From the NCBI GenBank assembly GCA_050084515.1, contig CM114275.1, forward strand, positions 22,010,001 through 22,074,000: DNA of 64,000 nt. The letters are read 5' to 3'. This document shows positions 10,283 through 20,189 of the stretch, one piece after another; position 1 is the stretch's first letter; each line of letters starts with the position of its first letter. The translations under genes and the position numbers were made by a program. Source of the stretch: Blasia pusilla (taxonomy: Eukaryota; Marchantiophyta; Marchantiopsida; Blasiales). The notes under the pieces were generated by a model, which had not been told where the DNA came from, did not search any database, and was given only the letters and a program-made list of their open reading frames with translations.

Positions 10283-10572
10283 TGCAACCCGTCAGATTTT
10301 GATGGGTTGCCGGAATTTGGTTGTGAGATGAAGTGCAACTAGTATGACAGTGACGGGTTGTATTTTGAGCCAAAAAATTGGATTTGCAACCCGTCGGAAC
10401 TTGACGGGTTGCAACTAGAATTATGTCTAAGCTGATGAGCAACTTGTCGAAATCCAACGGGTTGCAAGTACATCTGTGTCTAAGCTGGTGAGCAGCCCGT
10501 TGAAATCCGACAAGCTGCAACTATAATTTTGTCTCAACTGATGAGCAATCCATCAAAATCTGACGGGTTGCA
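10283..10572. repeat. Palindrome cluster III
   Basis: Six copies at near-regular ~53-bp spacing: 10283-10310, about 10333-10362, 10385-10414, 10438-10467, 10492-10520 and 10544-10572. The intervening DNA is itself repeated, with 'ctgatgagca' or 'ctggtgagca' before each of the last four, so here the palindrome is part of a tandem array. It separates the motif IV exon from the motif I exon and is probably intronic. Confidence 0.85.
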
Positions 10573-10734
10573 TGCTTCTTCCACCTTAAGGCTGACATCG
10601 TTTTGCACTTGTCTTATGCACAGATTGAGCACTCTTATGTCTACTATTTTGTCAAACCGGAACACAATTTCTAGGTGTTTCAGATCCAGGATTCAATAGA
10701 TCCATGCTCCGATGGGTTCACCATTGGATAGCCT

Positions 10735-11134
10735 CTATAATTCCTCCCCGAGAATTTTCATGCTTGAAGGTACACCTCTGCTTGGAGGAAGGGAGAAGTC
10801 AGCGGCGCTGATGTAGATGCTCATGGAGGTCTGCTCAAGGCCGGGTGACTTGGTCTTGGACTTGGTCGGGTTATTAGGGGTGAGTATGAGAGGCGCTTCG
10901 CAGAGTGGAAGGAACATTCTGTATCTTGACGGGAGGATGGAACTATTCAACCTTTGCAAGGAGGCAAAGGCAGACTACGGAAGGCTGGTGGGAGTTTACA
11001 TTTTGCTTCCAAAGAAAAGTGCACCAACAGTAGAGCCATTGGTAGTGACACCATTGTCACTTCCTATTATTCTGAGAATCGGGAGGGCAAGGCTAGCAGT
11101 CATTTTGGAAGAGCTCTTGGATGATGACGAGTGA
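10735..11134 (+). pseudogene. Methyltransferase motif I exon (C-terminus)
   Basis: Two overlapping segments give PRIFMLEGTPLLGGREKSA, then MLMEVCSRPGDLVLDL followed by GVSMRGASQSGRNILYLDG (10817-10935). The pattern 'EKSA-LM--ML-EVCS-PGDLVLDL----GV-MR-A-Q-GR' fits the SAM-binding motif X/I region of beta-class DNA amino-methyltransferases, where the glycine loop would be F-x-G-x-G. Here that loop reads VGLLG and is damaged. A single TAG at 10815-10817 separates the two segments. The frame closes at TGA 11132-11134 after ILEELLDDDE. Confidence 0.65.
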
Positions 11135-11691
11135 GTTCAATCGATTTATCGAGTTCAATCAATTCAAGAATTTTAGAGTTGGGATTTAGTGCTCACCCAT
11201 CAATACTGGATGGGTGTCACCTTGCAAAGCATACAAGATATATTGTTGGGAAAGGCATTGAGACTCTTCTCATGATACATGAAATCCATATGGTGTACCT
11301 AGGGGGGCAAAGCTTGCATCTCAGAAATTTACATTTGATTGCCTAAACTAGAAACTCTAGTCTATGATTTCTTCTGCCTCGTCATCTATAAATTTACTCC
11401 TAACCCTCCTTGGTTCTTGTACAATAGAAATCTCTGTGGATACAATTGGTTCCTCTAGCCGATTGTAGATGGGGAGCCGGGGCGGAGGTGGATGGAGCCG
11501 AGGGTGGCGAGCCGCAACCCTTTCCCCCCGCATTAACTTTTCCTTTCCCCCTCCCCTCCAGCATTTACTTCTTCCCCCCCCCCCTTTCCTCCCGCATTTA
11601 AGGAGGGTCGTGTCAGGCGACTCCCCCCCACCTCTCTCCCGGAAGTTTGGGGCGGCTCGCATAGCGCCGCTGCCCCCCCAAACCCCCCCAC
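11135..11691. other. No gene recognised; GC-rich C-tract region
   Basis: After the methyltransferase stop comes unremarkable DNA, then from about 11460 a GC-rich patch with a run of about 12 C (11575-11586), shorter C-runs and a CA repeat at 11690-11700. Frames here are compositional artefacts. Homology to copy B of the methyltransferase gypsy begins abruptly near 11692. Confidence 0.5.
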
Positions 11692-12514
11692 ACACACACA
11701 AGTGGTTGGGAGCGCCATGGTTGGCGCCTTCTCGACTTGGTAGATGGGGTAAGTAGTCGATAGCCGGACGTGGTACGGAGCACACTTGGTAGGAGCGGAT
11801 GTGGTTAGGGCTGAGCGGAGGGGCAGGATGAACGTAATAGGGTGACGTGGTAGAGGCGCAGATGACGTGATAGACGGGCTCACATGGTTGAGTTCGGCCG
11901 GGGATGAGTCAGGGGTGGATGGAGAGATTTTGAGGATGTCATGTTTCTTGGGCGTAGCTGGGATTTGCGAGGATTCTGATGGAGACATACACGCCGATGC
12001 TGATGGGAGGTTCAACATGTTGGTCAAGGAGAGTGATGTGCTAGAGAGGTTGTCATATCATATGGAGGAGTGGGTGTTGACGGTGTCGTAGGTTGGTGGG
12101 CGTGATCAAGTTACCCATTCTAGTCCCTTTTCCCGAAGTAATCTTATGTGATTGAGAGTGCACGGCGTCGGGTAGTTGCTGGGACTAGATGGGTGTAGCA
12201 ATGGTGACAAGTGTAGTCTCCATGCATATGTAGCATGTCTGTGGATATACGTCGGTTTCCGATGAGGGGTCACGAGTATGATCCGAGAGTGTGTGTGGTT
12301 TAGGCGAGTTAGTTGGGAGGCTCATGGTGAGCCCGAGTTTGAGTGTGGGTGAAGCTGGATATGTCGTCACGGGATTACCATTAGCGTCGGTGAGCTAGTG
12401 AGGAGTGTGGGAGACTCTTGGTGAGTCTAAGTGTTGAGCGCGTGAGACAGGGATGTCATCACGACGTTCTTCCCGGGTTCGGAAGAACAGGGTAGTGCGA
12501 GCAGTAGTAGTGGT

Positions 12515-14366
12515 GTGACACGGAGTGGAGTGAGATACCAAGGGGTTACAAGTGAGGAGCTACCTCAACATCCATCCGTGGCTGGATTATCATCACTAGA
12601 CACTAGGTCTGGTGATGAGATCGCAGATGGAGGCAGTTTCACTTGGCAGGAGATGGACGACATGGGGCATCGGGGCATGCATCGTTTCTCGGGTGCAGTG
12701 GGCACCATGGAGTTAGATGATTTCATCTAGGAGTTCGACACGTGGTTCGACTTCCAAGAGATATGGACCCCGATATGGTTCAACCCTTTCATGGCATGGA
12801 AGGGGTTGTTCCAGCACTTGGAGGGTCCTCCAATGGATGATTATATGGAGTTTTGACCACTATATTCAATAGAGATTGATGCCTGGAGGATGTTTTGGGC
12901 TCCAGGGTATGTGTCTACTAATGGTCGCGAGGCATATGATGGGATCGTGAGAGGAGAGAGACCCACACCATCAGCCTGGAGACTAGATGGAGAGGAGGGC
13001 AATGAGACATGTGATGTGGCAGAGACCTGTGGTGGTAGGGGGCCGCCCAACTTTAGTCCCATAGTGGAGTTCTTCCGATAGTTGGGGAAGAGCTACCAAG
13101 GCGTATGCATCAACAAGCTGAAGAGTCTACAAGATTTTCAGCAACAATCAAGTGAGAGTCTGAGAGAGACATTCACGTGCATGAAGAGGCTGATCATTCC
13201 TACTTATGGAGTAACTGAGGCACAGTCAGTCCAGTCGTGGTACGGGGTTTAGGACCGAGAACTACGGAGGAGAGTCCCATATGCGGTACTGATTCACACA
13301 GCGAAGCCCACATTGAAAGTGGTCTTCAAGTTGTCTCAACGTATTGAGCTCAACATGAGTGAGGAACAGGTAGTGACCGCTAGATTTTCTCGAGAGTCAA
13401 CGGATCCACAAGTGATGATGATCCCACAGGTGCCACAACGAGCACCAGTACCATGGGAGGAGGCCAGTGTGCCCAAAGAGCAGCGCGGGTACCGTAAGCC
13501 TATGAGGCAATGACCCGTACTTACATATGTTGCCCAACAGGGACCGATGTTGTCTTGTTGGACGTGTGGAGGGGCCCATAGGTAGAGAGATTGCACACAA
13601 CATGAGAGAGGACCATGAGCGCCTCCGATGGCTGAGGAGCCACAGAGGATGACCCCACCAGAGTACCAGTGTGACTATTGCCATAGATATGGTCACACTA
13701 GGGATAGATGTTTTGACCTTCGTTGAGAGGCACGTCCAGAGGTAGGCCAAGGGCCTGGGGATGGTCGTCCTGGAGGAGGTCGGGGAGTTGTTCCTCGACG
13801 TGGTGGTAGAGGATCACCACCAGCCAGAGGAGATGGAGCAGGAGCACCAGAGCCGACACTTCTCTCACGCATCGATCAGTTGGAGTAGAGGATTACTACC
13901 ATGACGATGATGCAACCTAGGGAAGGCACGGAGCCGCGAGCAGCTAGTGCGGCTCTAACGTCTATCTCTTACCCTGACCAGGGTGAGGATCTCGCTAGTA
14001 TGGGGTTTATATGTAGTGCAGCTCAGGTTGAGGCTGCTGCAGTGGTGACTCTGGATGTAGCGAGAGGCATTGAACCATCAAGAGGTGGAGTTGAGATTGA
14101 CCCATCGGAGGGGACCGATGGGCGGCAGGCGAGGTTTCAACAGTCATTCACATTGTCCAAGTCACTACACACACCATCGATGGTGCCTCAATGACCAGCG
14201 ATGCCTTCAGGTCAGGTGCGTTGACGTCACGAGGAGTTGGAGTGACAACTCCTATGCCGGCTCGAGTGGAGTCAATGTGGACCATAGTGTTGGAGGTGGC
14301 CACCAGAGTAAGCCAGGCTCTGCTATTTTCCGCCATAGAGTTGGTGACGTTCGGAGTTGGACTAGC
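12515..14366 (+). pseudogene. Gag of methyltransferase gypsy, copy A, two zinc knuckles
   Basis: The capsid-like region reads WQEMDDMGHRGMHRFSGAVG, LDDFI/EFDTWFDFQEI and NPFMAWKGLFQHLEGPPMDD, with stops at 12728 and 12855. A Gly-rich linker with FSPIVEFFR follows, then LKSLQDFQQQSSESLRETF. Two CCHC-type knuckles are visible: CWTCGGAHR-RDC (13556-13596, spacing 2-3-4) and CDYCHRYGHTRDRC (about 13667-13709, spacing 2-4-4). An RGG-type stretch (GGGRGVVPRRGGRGSPPARG) follows, then a Gln/Glu helix. Most in-frame stops are TAG where copy B keeps a sense codon. The protein would form virus-like particles and bind element RNA. Confidence 0.75.
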
Positions 14367-14372
14367 TAACAA

Positions 14373-17300
14373 CCAAAAAGGTGAACTCTACGGTGCTTGT
14401 CTAACCATCAAAACTCGTATCAGATATGTGTTGATTGAGCAAAATTTCTTTGTTTAGAATGGAGCTGCTTATCTTGTGATTCTCTGGCAATCTTACATCA
14501 TAGCATCTAGAATGGAGACCAAAGTCATGGATGATGGATCTCATTATGCCGGTATTAGAAGTCAGGATGGAACGAGATCAGTTCAATTCCTTACTATACG
14601 AGTAGGTCATAAAAGGAATAGAGAGAAGTTGAGAGATGGTCCTATGAAGGTAGAGAAAGAGTTTTCGGATTTTTAGTTAGCACTCCTGTAGAGCGGGAAT
14701 ATGGGGATGTAGAGAAAAGAAAGAGTCTTCCGCAAGCAGAGGGGGAAGAATCATATATGTTTAGGTGTGGGTTTTCTCAATGTTTTTCTTCGAGGTCTAG
14801 TAGATTCCAAATGATGAAAGAAATGAATGAAGAGAAAAGACATTTTATGAAAAAAAAAGAGGGTTTGTTAAAATATGAGGGTGTTCTCTTAAATGAAGAG
14901 TTTATTAGTGGGATGTATGAAGAAGAGGGTTTTGGAGATAGTCTTGAAGAGGTGTTCATCCAGATGAGCACCAATTCGTTGGATACAAGTGTGATTAAAA
15001 TTCACTCGCGTGAGTTACGTGTAGAAATATCAAGGTTCATAGAAGGAGAAAATGGATATGAATCTACGGAGAAGGAAGCGGATGGGCACGAGTTTAAGGC
15101 TGACGAACATCCGATGGAGGCACAAGTGCACACAAAATACAAGACGATGGCCTAGAAAGTGAAACCAATGGCTACTCAACTACCAAAGGGCTGTGGGAAA
15201 CAAGTTGAACGTGCATCAATAGAACCAAGTTTGATGGATGTCAGGAAGATAGGACACAAGTTCATAGAAGAGACGCTAGATCGTCTGCAAATTGGAGGGG
15301 GTGAGTTTCTCATAGAAATTGAAAGGAAAAGCTTTCGAGAGATGTTAAGGAGACATGGTAAGGCTTTCTCTTTTACTACACAAGAAATTGGTTGTGTAGA
15401 CACAAATGTGGTGGCACCAATGGCAATTTTCACAATTTCACATATGCCTTGGGCTTTGAAACCCATACCAATATCACGAGCTATGATTCCCAAGCTGATT
15501 GAGTTATTAAAGGAGAAGATGCAGATGGGTATCTTAGAGCCATCTATGGAGCCTTACTCGAGTCGATGGTTCACTGTGCCGAAGAAATCAAGAGCTCTCC
15601 AATTCATTCAAGATACGGAACCGGCAAATAAGGTAACCATTCAAAATATGGGAGCGGGGTCTAGAATAGATGAAGTTGAAGAAGCTTTTTCATCCCGTGC
15701 TATCTATTCAGTAAGAGATTTACACTCGGGAGATGATCAATTCTAATTAGCTATGGATAGTAGAGATATTACCACTATGGGCACTCCACTTGGGCTTGTA
15801 AGAATGTGCACATTACCTCAAGGAGCAACAAATTTTGTCGCTCACATGTAGAGTGCAATGAATAAGATCTTGAGAGAGTTCATTCCTGAGAAAACCATTC
15901 CTTTTGTAAATGATATTCCTTTAAAGGGATGTGCAATAGAAGAGAGGATTGAGAGGGTTGTGAAAGTGAAATGGGTGTAGAAAGTTTGTGTCTAATCATA
16001 TTTGTGATGTGAATATGATCCTAACAAGACTAGAAGAGGTCAATCTTACTCTTTCTGGAGAAAAGTGTAGCTTTGGGATTCCTCAGATTGTGGTAATGGG
16101 TCATCTTTGTGGAGAGTTTGGCCAAAAACCGAATCCAGCAAAAGTTGATGTCATTGGGAGGATACGAGAATGTGAAAATGTCACTGAAGTGCGAAGGTTT
16201 TTAGGAGCTTGTGTGTTCTATTAGGTGTGGATTCCTCATTTTGGCCATATATCTGATCCTTTGTATGAGTTGTTGAGAAAGAAGAAGAAGTTCACTTGGG
16301 AGAAGAAGCAAAGAGCAGCAATGATGCAATTGAAGGAGGCATTGAAGTCGCCACCGGTTCTACGACAAATGAGCTACGAATTCGGAAGACCTATTATCAT
16401 CATAGTGGACACTAGCCCTATTGCTATCGGGTGGGCGGTTAGGGAGGATGATATGGAAGGAAGAAGATTTGCGTCAAGGTTTGGAGCTCGTACACTCACG
16501 GAACGACAGAGGAGATACCCTGAGGTGAAGAGGGAGCTTTGGGGAGTTGTAACTGCAATGAAAGCTGAGAAGGAGTATCTTATGGGAGCCTATGTATTGC
16601 GTGAGGTTGATTGTCTACCTCTGTTAGGTATGATTACGAATTGTATGACTCTAGATATAGCCATGCTACGTTGGATAGTCTACATTAGGTCCTTGAATCC
16701 ACAATTTAAGCATATAGTTGGGAAAGAGAACTCAATAGCTAACATGTTGTCTAGAGCTAGATTTAGTCAAGAAGAAGATATGGAGGCAACTGAGATAGAT
16801 GAGGATGATGCACATGTGTGGCAAGTATTATCTCAAGAACAAGGTGGCATAGAGGATGTTCTAGCCTTCAAAGAGAATTTGTATGAGGGTAGGTTAAGAG
16901 AAATTGGGTGCTATTTAAGCACTCTGCAAAGAGACGGAGGGTGGACAGACAAGTTCTTCAAGAAGATTCGACATAAGGCATATGGCTATCTACTACAAGA
17001 TGGGTATCTTTGGAAAAGGCCAAAAAGGAAAATTGGAATGCCCTTGAGGATGGTGGATGACAATGGGACAAAAATGCAAGTGCTCGAAGAATTCCACAAT
17101 TCATTATGGGCAGGACACAAAGATACTTGGGCAACTTTCACCAAGATACAAGAGAGGTATTGGTGGAAAGGCCTATATAAGGATGTTGAGAGATATGTTG
17201 GGTCATGTGTTTAAATATCAGTTTCAATAAAAAATCAGGATAGGAGATGGACTTAAACCCACGTATCCTTTGTCTATTCATTATCAATGGGTTATAGATC

Positions 17301-17974
17301 TAGTTGCTATGCCACTAGGTCTTTGGGGAATGGGTTACCTAGTCCTAGCACGATAAGAGTTGTCCAACTTTGTAGAAGGGAGGGCTTTACGGGCTAAAAC
17401 AACAGAGCCTATATATCATTTTATTCTAGAGGATATTTTTGCTCGATATGGGAGTGTCGGGAGAATCCGGCAGATAGAGGTGAGTTGAATGCGGAGGAAG
17501 CACGAGAGTTCTTCAAGAGATATGGAGTCCAATTGAGATTAACAACCTCCATGAATCCGGAGGCAAACAACAAGAGCGAAAGGGGACATCCGCCAATCAT
17601 TCAAGCATTGGTAAAGGCGTGTGGAGACCGTTATGCTAATTGGCCTAGATTGCTTCCATTTGCTTTATGGGCAGATAGAACCACTCACAACACTGTTACA
17701 GGGTTTATGCCTACAGAGTTGATGACAAGTCAAAAGCCAATAATGCCAGTAGAAGGAGATATTTCCACTTGGATGGATTTGCGGAGGGAAGACGGACTCG
17801 ATAGGGAAGAGCTCTTAGCACTTTGAATGCAGCAACTAGAGGGGCGGGAAGAAGATATTGCAGAAGCATTAGTCAAATGAAGGAAGCAAGGTTGAAAAAT
17901 AAGGAGTGCTTCGACAAAACTCATCGACTTCAGAAGGAGCCTATAAGAGAAGGAGATTGGATCTTGGTGCATGA
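14373..17974 (+). pseudogene. Truncated Ty3/gypsy pol of a second lineage (protease tail to integrase)
   Basis: Inserted piece without LTRs. It begins in the tail of a protease (VEQNFFV region; ASRMETKVMDDGSHYAGIRS) and continues through RT (15270-16200: SRWFTVPKKSRALQFIQDTE, TPLGLVRMCTLPQGATN, FVNDIPLKG at the catalytic site), RNase H (16380-16770: IIIVDTSPIAIGWAV, ERQRRYPEVKRELWGVV), integrase zinc region (17060-17215: GHKDTWATFTKIQERYWWKG) and integrase end (17485-17960). The RT active site reads FVND where F-x-D-D is expected. Stops occur at 15746, 15850, 15980 and 16222. The RT wording is unlike the chromoviruses here and recalls lineages common in gymnosperms and seed-free plants. The right end stops mid-frame at the next element. 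Confidence 0.8.
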
Positions 17975-18225
17975 CAACGGCAGACCGAGCCCTTAAGCGC
18001 TTATGTGAGGGAGTTCAACGCAAAGTTGAACTCCATTCCTAAGATGGATGAGACATTGCAGATAGCAATCTTCATCCCTGGACTGAAATTGAGTGCATAG
18101 AAGGCCCTGTATAGAATGCCGGAGTTTCCGAACACCTACGTGGAGCTTTTGAGGCTAGCGGAGAGATTGGGGACGATGAGGCCCAAACACCGAAGCCCTT
18201 TGAGACAAAAACGTTTTCCAAAAGT

Positions 18226-18819
18226 TTGAAAAACAAAGGGGCACCCAAGAGTGTCTGGAGTGGGGTTGAGCGGGACCAAGGAGAGTCTCTCAACCCAACA
18301 AAAAAGCGACAGGAACGCCTTGCTAAGCCGAAGGGAGCACAACATTCGAAGTCAGGAAACGGCAAGGTGGTATGCTACAACTATGGCAAACCTCGGCATA
18401 TGGCGAAAGGATGCTCCAAACCAAAGGTTAGTAATGGGAGTATGATTTTGTTAGCTGCTAAGCACTTGTCGGCGGGAGGTTTGGAGACCTCCCTTCAAGT
18501 CACCAAGAGGACGCCCAACTTGGTGTACCTAAGATCCAAAATTGTTGATCGCGATGTGATGTTGCTCGTGGATACAGATGCTTCGCATTCCTTCCTAAGT
18601 CCGAGAATTGTGAAGGAGTTGGGTATGTCAACCTCTAAGGCGGACGAGCCTATTTCAGTAGGCTTTGCTGGAGGCAAGTCTCAACGAACTTCCAAGTTGG
18701 TACTGAGTTTGATGATAGGATACGGAGTATTCGAGTTGAAGGAGAATTTCATGGTGTGCAAGATGGATGGCATCGACGGAGTCTTGGGGAACACATTCTT
18801 GGATGTGTATGAGGTGTAA
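18226..18819 (+). pseudogene. Chromovirus gag tail, zinc knuckle and protease
   Basis: Reads basic linker, a zinc knuckle CYNYGKPRHMAKGC in which the second Cys is Tyr, and a retropepsin-like domain with LLVDTDASHSFLSPRIVKEL. The catalytic triad, normally DTGA, reads DTDA (18571-18582), a Gly-to-Asp change that should kill the enzyme. It ends in FELKENFMVCKMDGIDGVLG. The matching segment in the 30208 element (32281-32844) has an intact CCHC knuckle and DTGA. The frame closes at a TAA (18817) that replaces a sense codon. Confidence 0.8.
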
Positions 18820-19039
18820 CTAAGGCAAAGGCCATTGAGGTTGAGCGTCTTAGTGAAAGGCAAACGGTTGCAAGTGAGGTTGGCTCGTGAGATGCCCGTG
18901 AGGAAGGAGTTGGTGAACGCCATTACAAGGAGGAGTTTGACCGAGTTCAAGGATGGATTCCTTTGCTTAATGAGACAAGTGGAGGACACCCCTAGCGAGA
19001 AATGGAGGGATTAGGCCGCGGCTTCAAGGGGAATCCCAA

Positions 19040-20113
19040 GACTGCTATAGAGAGTAGTCAAGGAGTTTTGGTGATGTCTTGACGAATGAGCTTCCGAACG
19101 AGTTGCCACCACATAGGGCAGTCAATCACAAGATAGAGGTTATTCCTGGATCTCAACCACCTTCTAAGGCACCATATGGATTGAATCAAGAGGAGCTGGT
19201 TGAGCTAAAAAACTAGTTAAGTGAGCTCTTAGAGAAAGGCTACATTAGAACTAGCAAGTCACCGTATGGAGCGTCTGTTCTCTTTGTGAAGAAAAAGGAT
19301 GGGAAGATGAGACTCTATGTGGATTACCGTACGCTGAATAAAGTGACGGTGAGAAAAAATTACCCTCTTCCAAGGATTGATGACCACTTCGATAGACTGT
19401 CAAGGGAAAAGTACTTTAGTAAGATTGACTTGAAATCAAGATATTACCATATTCAGATTGCCGAAGCAGATGTGGAAAAGACTGAGTGTAGAACGAGATA
19501 TGGCTCGTTCGAGGCGCATTACACAGACCAAAGGGCATCTTTGGCACTTTGGTTTGTGTAATGCGCCTCCGACATTCATCACATTGATGAACTCCATTTT
19601 TCATGAGGAGATGGATGAGTACGTGATCATCTATATTGATGATATACTCATCTATTCGAAGTCACTGGAAGAGTACGCTCGACATTTGAGGGCGGTGTTG
19701 TTGAAACTAAGGGCAAACAAGCTGCATGCGAATATGGACAAGAGTGAGTTCGGGTTGCGCAAGATCAAGTTTTTGGGTCACGTGGTTAGCAAAGATGGAG
19801 TTAGTTTGGATATGGACAAAGTGAAAGCCATCGTCGAGTGGAAATCGCCCACGCTGAAGGGAATGAGGAGATTTATCAGCGCGGTGAAGTTCTACCAAAC
19901 CTATGTGAGGAACTTTTTGGGTATTGTGAGACCTCTCACAGATTGGACCACAAAGTATGCTAACACAACGTGGACTCAAGAAGTGAATGACGCGTTCAAC
20001 CGAGTCAAAGAGATCCTATCGCAGGAGCCAGTGCTGAAGCTGCCAGAGTTTGACAAGCCGTCGGTGGTGCATACGGATGCTAATGAATTTGCGATTACAA
20101 GAATGTTGGTATA
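19040..20113 (+). pseudogene. Chromovirus reverse transcriptase
   Basis: Broken over two main frames. The upstream part (19286-19560) has [20 protein letters not shown] and [21 protein letters not shown] shift near 19500, where 'caaagggcatctttggcactttggt' replaces the FVVMPFG region, puts the rest in another frame: [20 protein letters not shown], then YIDDILIYSKSLEEYARHL (YIDD at 19632-19643) and the connection domain to 20113. A TAG at 20113 stands where the related copy has CAA/CAG. Expected role is copying element RNA into DNA in cytoplasmic particles. Confidence 0.85.
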
Positions 20114-20189
20114 GGAAAGAAGACATGTAGCCTACGAGAGTAAGAAGCTCAGCAACACTAAGAGAAGGTGGCCCACTCATGAGAAAGAG

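Larger units (their letters stand above)
6625..11134 (+). pseudogene. Decayed gene: coiled coil - ParB-like domain - beta-class DNA amino-methyltransferase
   Basis: A plus-strand, intron-containing relic. Domain order is: Ser-rich acidic N-terminus (6640-6770), a charged helix (6870-7110), a ParB/sulfiredoxin-like domain (7570-8040), a long region without recognised domain (8720-9900), and methyltransferase motif IV (about 9944-9990) followed by motif I (about 10817-10960). Motif IV before motif I is the beta-class order of N6-adenine/N4-cytosine methyltransferases. ParB-like domains fused or linked to such enzymes are known in bacteria and phages. Exons are broken by several TAG/TGA codons and at least two frameshifts. 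Two of the palindrome clusters fall in probable introns. The function of the ancestral protein is inferred only. An unrecognised transposon ORF is an alternative. Confidence 0.65.

Noticed and set aside
9938-10342. Reading the motif IV segment as an alpha-class or METTL3-type (DPPW) adenine methyltransferase
   Set aside because: The SAM-binding motif lies downstream of the catalytic motif and DPP is followed by Ser, which fits the beta-class order better; still tentative because motif IV is mutated here.
5543-10572. CRISPR-like array
   Set aside because: Units are palindromes with irregular spacers in a plant nuclear context and no cas genes; spacing is regular only in cluster III and there the spacers are repeated, not unique.
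11469-12027. Pro/Gly-rich frames on both strands
   Set aside because: They arise from C-runs and GC-rich DNA; homology to copy B shows the region from 11692 is retroelement leader.
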